From Symbiodinium natans (lineage: Eukaryota; Sar; Dinophyceae; Suessiales; Symbiodiniaceae): 64,000 nt of DNA. How positions within the stretch are numbered: the first letter of the stretch is position 1; the number at the start of each line of letters is the position of its first letter. The translations under genes were made by a program, and so were the position numbers. The DNA lies in NCBI GenBank assembly GCA_905221605.1, contig CAJNDS010002108.1:118501-182500 (forward strand), written 5' to 3'. Of the stretch, positions 26,008 to 37,342 are shown in pieces. Under the pieces are notes generated by a model. That model ran no database searches. It was not told the origin of the DNA and saw only the letters and a list, made by a program, of their open reading frames with translations.

Positions 26008-29000
26008 ATACGTCTATAGATCTCTCTTTCTCTCTCTCTCCCCGAATTCCTGCGGTCGCCCCTCCTCTTCTTCGAGGTGGGCGCCATGTTGGGCAACGCC
26101 ATCGGAGGCGCATGAGCCCCTATCATCCCTAAGACCCACATGGCCTTGAGCCCCAACCCCCAAAAGCTCCGAAACCCTGAAACCACAAAAACCCCTTTAA
26201 AAAGAACCGAAACGCAAATTCAGCCTGAAAGCTCTAGTGACTCTAGTGGGCCTGGGAGGGTAAGGGTGGTGCGAGTTTTGATACTTCAATACCTACAGTA
26301 CTTGTTATGTCAGATGCTCCCAAGTATTTGTTTGTTCCTCAGAAGCAGAGCGATGGTCTTGCGTGTGTCTGCCTCTGCACTACATGGAAGGAATCACCTT
26401 CACCGGCAGTCTCATCGCCTTCGGCTGCCTGGCTCGCATGGGGGTGGCTTAGGGCACAGGATTGGAGAGTTCAGGGTGGACATCGTGGCAGCCCGCTCAA
26501 GAAGCACAGGTCGTGTACCCTAAACCCCCTAAACCCTAAACCCTCAACCCCCAAACCCTAAACCCTAAATGTTTATTAGGCACTTGGCACGTCGAGCCTC
26601 ATTGCCGAGGCAAGCTGAATGGAAACCTTGGCTCAAAGCCGTTCAACCTGCCTAACAAGCCACCTGGATGCAGATGAACTCCAAACCCTAAACGGGTTCC
26701 AGACCCTAAACCCTAAACCCGAACGGGTTTAGAAGTTAACCCTAAATCCGAACGGGTTTAAGGTTTAGGGTTTAGGGTCTGGAGTTTAGGGTTTAGGTTT
26801 AGGGTTTAGGGTTTAGGGTTTAGGTTAGGGTTTAGGGTTTAGGGGTTGTTCTAAACCAGGACCGGATCCCTTGATCGCGATAGACGCGGGGCTCATTCGA
26901 TTATCCGTAAGGGGCCGCCTGACTTCCAACATCAAACCCTACATTCGAGACCCTAAACCCGAGCCGTAAGCCCTAGGCCCTAATCCCTGAGCCCTAGGCC
27001 CTAGGCCCTAGGCCCTAGGCCCTAGCCCCTAGGCCCTAATTAAGCCCTAAGCCCTAAGCCCTAACATGACCGCGGCGTTAAGGGCTCAGGCCAATGGCGC
27101 AACAAATGGCCGGGGCTTTGGGTTGAGCACGGAGGAAGGAAAGGTGTGAGGTGGGGTGTAGCGTAGGGTGCTCAAGATTGTTTGGGCGTTTGAAGGGGCT
27201 CGTTTTAGGGTTTAGGGGGGTTTTGGGGCTTTAGGCTTGAGGGTCTAGGCTTCAGGGCTCTCGGGGAGTGGGAGAAGATTTTGCTGGGCCTGAGGGCTTG
27301 GCATTGCCGAGGAATATGCTCAATGTCGGCATGGCTGCCTCCCAGCGCCCTGGCTTACGCAGCACGATGCTCGTAGGGACCTGCTTGTAGGGACCTAGGG
27401 GCCAACCCTTAAACCCACCATGCCTAGTTCCCACCCCCACCCCCCTAAACACTGAAAGCCCTAAGCCCCCAGCCACCCCCCACCCCGAAACCCCCACGCA
27501 CATCATGTGGCCTTTCTGGGTAGTAACTACGGAACCTATCATAGTTGCACTACAAGAGAGACTCCAAACAGTCCCCAGGAATGATTTTCCTCACCCCTCA
27601 CCGCTTGTGGGCTCCGAGCTCATTTTCTTCCAAGAAATCCCAAGGTTTAGGGCTTAGGGCTTAGGTTTTAGGTTTAGGGCTTAGGGTTCCCTAAACCCTC
27701 AAACCTAAACCCTACACCTTCAGGTTTATGCCTGTTTAGAGGCTTTAGGGTTACCAGCCGTCTCGGAGTTCCGAGGCTCGGTATGCTCGGTGTCTTCTGC
27801 GCCACGGATTCCGCTGGCCTGGGCACTGCCCTGATGCCCAAACCTCAGGTTAGGGTTCAGGGTTTAGGGTTTAGGCTTTAGGCTTTTGTGGGGTTCAGGT
27901 CCGGTCTGATTGTTATAGGTATTGGACTGAGGGCTGAGGTTTAGGGTTTTAGGGTTTTAGGGTGGTTTTGGGGTGGTTTTAGGGTTTTTTTAAGGGTTTG
28001 TCAGGGGTTGTTTAGTGTTTTTTAGGGTTTTTAAGTGTTTTTAAAGGGTGTTTTCGGGTTTTTAAGGGGTTTTTTAAGGGTTTGTTTAGGTTTTTTTAAG
28101 GGTTGTTTTAGGGGTTTAGGGTTTAGGGTCTAGGGCTTCGGGTCTTGGGGTTTAGATCGGTTTGCTTGGCTTCATCTTTCCCGTGCCGTGGATCGTAGGC
28201 ACAAGAGTTTCATTAAGGGACTAAAGGAGGGACCCTTATAAGGGACCTTAGTCAGGGGTTTTTTTAGGGGCTATTGAGGGGCTATAGGATTCGCGAAGTT
28301 GCAGTTTGTTCGGCTGCCGGTGGAAGGGATCGGCGCAGCCGAGATTTGCACATCCTAACCCCATGCCCCGAGAAAACCCCAAGCTCTGCAGCCCCCAAAG
28401 CGCCTGAGGTACAGCACCACTGCGCTCTCCTCTGCCATGGGCGTGCATCTCGTGGGCAGTGTTGGTGGGGGCGATATGCCTTGCTGTATCACCGTCCTGC
28501 TCCTCGGCACCAGTTTAGGGCTTCATTGTCGAAGCTCCACTCGTCCACGCCCAAACCCCGCAACCCTGAACCCTAAACCCCCAAACCCTAAACCCCCAAA
28601 CCCCTGGTGTTAAGGGGTCTAGGCCAGTGCAAATTCTTTGAGGGACCAAATCACCCACAAATCCCCCCCTCCCCACTGATAACAACATGTAACGTGAAAC
28701 AAGAAGAAAGGGATTCCGCTAGTCCATGCCATACCCTAAACCCTAAACCCTAAACACTAAACCCTGCACCCTAAACCTTAAACCCTAAACCCTAAAGTAA
28801 GCCCTAAAACACCCCTTAACTCCTGGAGCGTAGACTTTAAAAGCTTGGGGAACCTGTGAGCTCATGAGTAAAACAAACGAACCCTACAACCCCAAACCCC
28901 AAACCCTAGCAAAGGAACTCTAACCCTAAACCCTAAACACTAAACCCTAAACCCTAAACCCTAAACAAAGGAACTCCTACTCTGGCTGGGCCCTCGTGGC

Positions 29001-31232
29001 CGAAGGGATGCTCCTGGGCAGCCCGACGCTGACGGTCGTGGGCTCCCTGATCGGCTTCAGCGGCGGCTGGGCTGAACTAGGGTTTAGGGTTTGGGGTTTG
29101 GGTTTAGGGTTTGGGGACTTGAGGTTTTTGGGGTTAAGGGTTCAGAGGCTGTGCGGTGAGCTCGATGCCCTAAGCTCTGCACCTTGGCATTTGCAGGGTT
29201 ATTGGACTCCTCGGTTCAAGCCAGGTGTGAGATTCCATCCTAGAGGAGCCTGCCATCTCTCCGAATCGACTTGGTTCATGTGGACGGAGAACTCCAACCA
29301 TAACTGGACTTTTTCTAAGCCCCCCCAAGTCCTGCAAGTAGGTTCTAAGCAGACTTGTATTTGGGGTTTTAAGAACCCATGAAGCTCCAAGTCCCCAGCG
29401 CTCTTCAAAGCAGCTCCACGCTTCTTGCGAGACCCCTGCGATTTAGGACATGGGGTCTGCAACCCTGTAACCCTAAATAAACCCTCCACGCCTCATAAAC
29501 CCTATGCACCCTGCACAGCCCCAAGAGAGCCCCAAGAACCCCAGAAACCCTAAAGCCCTAAACCCTAAACCTCTGGGGTTCACCGAGGAGCCATCCTGAC
29601 CAAGATCATGTGCGTGTCGGCCCAAGCTGAGAGTGAGAGGCGGTGGTTGATGACTGTGGCCAGTTTGCTCTTGGTACCCTCACCATCCCTGGCACATAAT
29701 GTACATGTATGTGCATGTCTTTATATAGGTGTAATACCGGCCATACCTGGCTTCCCCGCCAGCGCCACTCTATCAAGGCTACGACCAGGAAGGTTTAGAA
29801 GCCAAGATCCTTGTACCCTACCAAGCCCTCAGTCATACCAAGCCCCAAGCCCTCAACCTTCGCAACAGCCCTGTAGGCCCGGCAACCCGAAGCTCTCTCC
29901 ATTTTTTGCCCAAAAGGCCTTGAGCCCTCGAAGTCGCGCCATCCCCAAAACGCCCCAAGCGGGTTTAGGGTTTAGGGTTTAGGGTTTAGGGTTTAGGGTT
30001 TAGGGTCTATCTATAGGGGTTACGGTTTAGGGCTTAGGGCCCAAGGATGCCATGAACCGCGACATCCTGAACGTGATTTTCGGAGGCATGCAGATGGCGC
30101 CCCCGAAGAAGGACGGAGGGGGCAGCTCCGTCCCAGGATGGGGAGCCCAAAGGGTCCATGTGCCTACGTAGACGGTTTAGGGTTTAGGGTTTAGGGTTTA
30201 GGGTTTAGGGTTTAGGGTTTAGGGTTTAGGGTTTAGGGTTTAGGGTTTAGGGTTTAGGGGCCCTAAAGCTGCTATTTTGGAACCCCTTGAAGGCCCAAGT
30301 ACGTACTATGCAGATACTTGGATCACGAGGTGCGATTTCTGTGGGCGTTTCCGGCTTGTAATTTGACGCTCCTTGTAGTGAGCCCTGGCGAAACCTGAAC
30401 CACTGGCACTAGAGCCCGAAAGGTTTCAACCGATTTTGCAGTTCAAAGCGTTCAGCAGAGATTGTGGTCAAGTCCCTCGACCGCAGGTGCTTATCACTGT
30501 TCTCGCTTTTCTACCAGCAAATGGCTGTGGTGCCCTCATTCTTTCTGTACAGCTTGTACCGCCCTAAACCAGACTCAAGAGGACCTTTGTGCAGTCCACC
30601 CCGCTTGCACCTGCGGTTCGCCTACGACTTAGGAATTTAGGGTTTCGAGGGGTCAATAGGGTTTGAAGGTTTAGGGCGCAGGGTCGAGGGTTTCTGGTGG
30701 GGATGCTCCCCCTTATACTAACCATCCTTAATAGGGATTCTAGTAGCCACTCCTATAATCCCTATTAAGGACTGTTAGTGTAAGGGGGGAAACATCCCAG
30801 GCCCTAAACCCTAAACCCCCCTAAAACCTGGGCCCTTAGCCCTAAGCCCTAAACCCTAAACCCTAAACCCTAAACCCTAAACCCTAAACCCATCCCAAGT
30901 TTAGGGTTTAGGGCCCACCCAAAGCGACCAATCCTTCCCTTCCAGGACGGCACCGCCGTGGAGGTGAAGGACCAGGGGGACATGGGGGGGGGGGGGGGGG
31001 GGGGTGGCGCTCTCCCGGTAGCACGCCCATGTTAGACTTAGAAAGTTGGGAAAATGTACATGTATATATATATATATATATACGTACATACATACATATA
31101 CATACATATATATATATATATACATGCATACATACATACATACAAAGATAAATACATAAATATTGTTTATATATACATATACGTGTATATATATATATAT
31201 AGATAGATAGATATGTCTGTAAATGTATTTTC

Positions 31233-31263
<31 letters not shown>

Positions 31264-34200
31264 GGTATAGAATGTAGCTTACATATGTTGCGAATACCCT
31301 AAATGCCCTGACGCCCTGCAAGGCAATCCCTCAACATGCCCAACAAAACTACACACCCTGAACCCCTAAAGCTCTGAACCTAAAACCCTAACCCTGGCTT
31401 GTTCTTTTGGACGTGTCAGATTGTAGGTCTTTGGGTTGGCCTTGGGGGCTTTTTGGGCTGATGATTTGGGGGCTTTGAATGGTCGCTTGTCAGGGTTTTT
31501 AGGGCTTGGCGCAAGGGGTTAGGACTTGCACCCGCAAGGTTGTGTCCCTGAAGGCGCTCCGAACATGGCCCTGATATTCCCTTAGAGGGTTTAGGGTTTA
31601 GGGTTTAGGGTTTAGGGTTTAGGGTCTAGGGTTTAGGGTTTAGGGTTTAAGGAGATCTTCAAAAAAAGGGGACCGCCTTAGGGGTCCGAGGCAGCGTCCC
31701 TTGGTTGGTTCGGGTTCGGTTCGGGGCATCGGGCAGGAGCACCGGGAGACGAAGCCCGAGCAGGTTGCAGACCTTCTCCTGGATGCCAAGGAGGCCAACT
31801 CGAACTCGAGACTCTGCAGGGTTTAGGGTTTAGGGTTTATGGTTAGGGTTTAGGGGTTAGGGTCAAGGGTTTAGGGTTGCCCTGTGTAGGTCTTCGGATC
31901 AGCCCTTGTCCCACCATGTGGGTTGCATGCACCTTGCCGTCTGCTTGACTGCTCCCGGCATGTCTTTGGAATTGCCACCTAGATTCCGAGCAGGCTTCAT
32001 GGCACCATTGTCAGGCATGACTTGGTGCGGCATGCTCCTCCCGGTGCCTTGCTGCGTCGCTCCAGCACCGCCCGCTGTTCGGCGGCATCTCTGTTGCGAA
32101 GGAGCAGAAGGGAGTCTCCTGAAGCAAATTCGGAGTGGTGACATGTCAAGACGTTTGTTGCGTGCCTGTTGTGTCTTGGCGCGGCCGATCTCCGGTGTTG
32201 GGACCGCAATGCCGCAATGCTTCAGCTTCGAGGAGCACCTGGGTGGAGGCGATCGCCTTCCTGTGCAGGAGGTTTAGGGTTTAGGGTTTAGTGTTTAGGG
32301 TTTAGGGTTTAGGGTTTAGGGTTTAGGGTTTAGGGTTTAGGGTTAGGGTTGAGCTGCAGCGGATGATGAGCACGAGCGGCATGAATCATGAGATGACGCC
32401 CGCGTACGCCGAAAAACAGAGTTTAGGTCAGAACTGGGAAGTCAGAGCGCGAAGAAGGAGATCGCAACTCTCACGAGCAACTTGGAGCTACTGATGAAGG
32501 CTGTGCAGGAGGACATAGGAGGACAAGTCCGATGCCTGGCACAACGATCTCATTGAACACCATGCATCCTGGTGGACAAGTGCCTCTGACTGGGGAAGAG
32601 CTGCAGAACACTTGTCCAGCACTCCTCCGAGGCTCTGCGTTGAGGTCGCGATGTGCACTATGCCCCACTCGCCGTCAAAGCATCTGCTTTCATGGCAAAT
32701 TCACTGTGCACTTCGACCTTCTGTGGCCCACCTCTCGCGCCACGAGAAGCAGGTGTGTTTGTCATGCTGTGCAGAATTCGCTTCTTCGAGCCCAGATGTA
32801 CTGAAACAGATCTTCAGTCCGCAAGTCTTGGAGAAGGAGCGTAGCGGTAAGATGCCCGGCGAAGCTTCCATGCAGGCCATCATGAGCCTGCCATCGGGCC
32901 AGTGTACTGAATGCTGGCCTCAGGGCGAAGCAGGTGCGTGCAAGGGGGCGGTACGAATCTCCCCACAGACGGGGACGCGCACTCAGGCGCCACGAGGCTG
33001 CGCCCCAAGCGGTGCGCGGAGAAGCTCGGTGCACAGCAACGACCCCCTAAAACACTAAAGCCTAAACCCTAATCCCTAAACCCATCTAAACCCTGTGAAG
33101 GAGACGAAACACGAAGCAGGTCCCCAGTCTCCCACCCATGCAGCTTCCGTGAAGGTATGCTCTCTGCAGGCAGTCCTTAGGCCACACATCCGAAAGCCCA
33201 AAGCCCTAGGAATACGCCCTAAATCCGAAAGTCCTAAACCCTGAGCCCTCAGCCCTAAACCCTAAACCCCGTAGACCCTAAACCCTAACTTATAACCTGA
33301 AAATCCCTCCTCACCCCTAAGCCCTATGAGCCCTGGACCCTCGTGGCCTTTGTCATAGTTGGGTAACATTTTACATTTTTAAGGGTACTTAAACCCAATA
33401 AGGAATATAAATGTAAATTTTTAATACTATCCCAACCATGAACCCCTAAACCCTAAACCCTAAACCCTAAACCCTAAACCCTAAACCCTAAACCCTAAAC
33501 CCTAAACCCTAAACCCTAAACCCTAAACCCTAAACCCTAAACCCTAAACCCTAAACCCTCCAACCATGAACTAGTGGCTGCCGTGGAGGTGATGATCGTG
33601 CCAGGCTACGGCATGGCCGTCTCCCAGGCACCTCCTGGGGGCTTGGGAGCTGGCGCTAGGTTTGGGGTTTGGGGTTTAGGGTTTAGGGTTTAGGGTTTAG
33701 GGTTTAGGGTTTAGGGTTTAGGGTTACTGGAGAATAGGCCATTATTTCCGTTTGCTTAAGGGGTCAGGTTCCCTGATGAGCCCCTTCGGGCTTGGTTGTC
33801 TTCCGCATTTGGGGTTTAGAATGGGGGTTTAGGCTTCAACTTTAGGATGTTTAGGATTTGGGAACTAGAAGGGGGTTTGAGGGTTTGGAGTTTATTGTTT
33901 GGGGTTGAGAAGGGGTGTTTAGGGTTTAGGGTTTAGGGCTTAGGGTTTAGGGTTTAGGGTTTAGAGTTGGGGCGTTTTGGTTTAGGGCTTCGAGCCGGGA
34001 CCCGATGTGGGGTTCCTGCTCTTCCCCCCACGCCAGGAGTTCACAGTGTAGGGCTTTCGGGCTTACTAAGACCCTAAACCCTAAACCCTAAACCCTAAAC
34101 CCTAAACCCTACACCCCAAGCTAGCCAAACACACCATTTTAGTTCATTAAAGGCCCCTAGACACACACCAGTTTGTTGCAGGCGCAGCGGGCCGTGGCAG

Positions 34201-37200
34201 ACATCGCGTCCTTCCTGAAGGAGAAGGAGATCAACACGCAGCCCGGTAGAATGGAAGTGGGCCGTATTCTGAGCAGCGGGTTTAGGGGCGTAGGCTGTTC
34301 ATGATTTAGAGGGGTATATTCTGTAGAGGGGCATATCTGAAATAATTATATCGGAGCACTTACTTCCTAAGGACCCGTAGGACACGGAACATCTTCCTCA
34401 GCTCCGGCAAACCTGGGGCGTTTCAGGGTTTCTGGGTCGCGTTTGGGGGATCGTGCTGGCCCCTAAAGCCCTCGGCCGAAAGGGTTGTGGAGGTGGCGGT
34501 TTCAGCCATGAAAGTCCTTGGTGTCCTGCCGCCCTCGCACCCCGAAGCTTAAGATCCTTAAGTTTTTCTCGCCGAGGCGCTTCTCGATTCATCCCGTGGC
34601 CGGGCGAATGCCTGGACAGATGAATGCCTCTCGTCTAGATGCAAACCTCCTGCGCCTCGCCCTACCTTCACACCCATAGCCCCTACATCCCAAACTACTA
34701 AATGCTTAAGAACCCCGAAAAAATCAAAGCTATTATTCCTTTTCAAGGGTAATTTAGGGATAGGGATTAGTGTTTTTATTCTTTTGGGGTTCTTAAGCAA
34801 ATAGTAGTAAACCACGCGAAACCCCCCAAATCTCTAAAGAAGCCCCGAAACCGCCCCAAATCCTAGTGCAACAAACCCACTACTACTTAACACTTCCGCC
34901 ATGTTCCTCCATTGCCCCCGAGTTTTCTGTTGTCGCGCTTCTAGAGCCCTCGAAATCGATCCCAACTGAACCCAATAGAATTCTGAGCCTTAAACCCTGA
35001 ACCCTAAAGCCCCAAAATTCTCAGAGCACAGGTTCTCCTCGCCGAGGCGGGTGTCCCCTACGACACTTGGTCAAGCAGCCCTCGGGGGCTGGGCTGGGTG
35101 GCTTAGGGGATGTAGTGTTTAGGGTTTAGGGTTTAAGGTTTAGGGCTTAGGGTTTAGGGTTTAGGGTTTTAGGGTTTAGGGTTTAGGGTCTAGGGTTTAG
35201 GGTTTAGGGTGGCTTATTATCAAGCTTCATGAAGGTTTATTCATGCTAAGTTCTGCGCCCTAAGTTCTAAACCTTAGAACCCTGAGTTCGAAACCCAGGA
35301 TAGTTTATGAGGAGCTGCAGATTTGGACTTTACACACCTACTCTTGGGGCCTTGCAGCCCGAGGAACATCCCTAGCCGCTTCCCGGAGGCCCGCAGTGAA
35401 CGCTTCCGGGTGTAGGGTTCATGGGTGTAGGGTTCAGGGTTCATGGGTCTGGGGTTTACCCTAAACCCTAAACCCTAAACCCTAAACCCTAAACCATGGG
35501 TTAGGGGGCCACCCTCCTGCTGAGGACTGGGTGCATGAGATGGATGAGGTCCAGGATGAAATGTCCAACGTCGACGTCTGCCTGGTGGTAGGCGGCTCCT
35601 GTAGATTCTTGTAGGCTTGGGGACCCTAGACCCTAAACCCCAAACCCTAAACCCCTGTGGATTCTTGTAGGCTTGGGGAGATGCTCGCGGGCGTCTTCGG
35701 CCGTAGATGAAAGGGTCGTAGTCGCGCTCGATTCGTTCTCCTTACTTCAGTTTTCTCCATGCATGTGGTGATTTTTGGATGCGCTGCTTTTGTTGGACTA
35801 AGTGGTTTGTGCTATGGCTCTTCACTACTTTTGAGGTAACCCTCAACTCGAAGCCCTTTGAGGTGTGTTCAGGGTTATGCTTGGGCTGTTCCAGAGCCAT
35901 GAGCCAGTCTTCACGGCAGGTGCGAACGACATCACCAACGAAGCAGCGGAGGTCGATGAGGATCGAGCAAAGCCGCACTCTGGGATGTTCCCCCTCCCTG
36001 AAAAGGGACTATAGTACCCCCTTTTTAGAACCCCTATTAAGGGCTGTTGGTATAAGGGGGAACATCCCAAGCTACACTGCTCAAACGGTAGAAAACACAA
36101 AGGGCAACAAGACGCGCCATAGTCGTCACAGCCGGAATACTCGTCATAGTTGGGACAGCAATACCGTCCAGTGAGGCACCCTCAGTTTAGGGTTTTAGGG
36201 TTAAGGACTAACTCTGGGGCGGTGAGATGTGCGGGGATGGTAGGGTCATGCCCACTGAAGTTAGGCTCCCAGGCCGAACAAGCCCCAAATAGCCTGAAGC
36301 TGTTGAGGGTGTCGCTTGTGGGGTTGCCCTGAACCCTCAACCCTAAAGACCCTATAAACCCTGTAAACCTTACAAGCCCTAAACCTTATCAACCCTCAAC
36401 CCTATGAACGTTAGAGTGCAGGGTTTAGTCGGGGCTTAGCACCACGAAGTCGCAGGACTGCTCCATTTACGGCATGCCTGTCGTCAAAGTGTGGGAGGCC
36501 GGCAGCAGTCCAAACTGAAAGCCCAAAACCCTGAACCCTAAGCCCTAAGCCCTAAGCCCTAAACCCTAAACCCTAAACCGAACACCCAATAAACCCCAAA
36601 CACATGCGACAAGCCCCCGACATTTTAAAACCGATATTAAGAACCCTGAAGTGGCTCGGCCCCCCCCACCCCCCCCCACCCCCCCCACCCCCCCCCCCCA
36701 AGGCTGAGATGCAACGTAAAGTCTTAGGGTTAAAAAAACTTAAACCCTAAACCCCAAACCCTAAACCCTAAACCCTCAACCCTAAACCCTAAACCCTAAA
36801 CCCGAGTTTAGAGTCAAGGGTTTAGGGTTTCAACCCTGTACCCAGATGCCGTAAACCCTACGCACTTGAACCTCTGGTCGAGGGCCTTCCATGCTTAAGT
36901 AGGTTTGGGGTGAGGGTTGAGGGTCGAGGGGCGTTAAGGGTTGAGGGTTCAGGGGGGGTAGGAGGAGAGGGGGGGGGGGAGGTTGGAGGGGGGGTTGCGG
37001 GGGAAACTCTCCAGAATCGTTTTTCTTCCAGCGGCAGGCCGACATCTTGCCCAAAGCTGCCATGCTCTCGAACATGGTACCCCTAAATCCTAACGTTGCG
37101 AACCACCCTAAACCCTGTACCCTAACCCCTAAACCCTAAACCGTAACATTGCAAACCCTAGGCAGCACGTAGATGGAGGGCATCCAAACTCTGCACAGGG

Positions 37201-37304
37201 ACTCTGAGCGCCCCACGGGCCGTCTTTCAACGAACCTTCAAAGCTTGAGGCGGAATCCCTGCACCTTGCAGCAGGTGTTGTCTAGCATAACAATATACAT
37301 ACAT

Positions 37305-37342
<38 letters not shown>

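Noticed and set aside
26860-26911. NNT exon reading [17 protein letters not shown]
   Set aside because: Resembles the family weakly, but the exons at 26610-26658 and 27312-27344 join in phase without it and cover the same residues.
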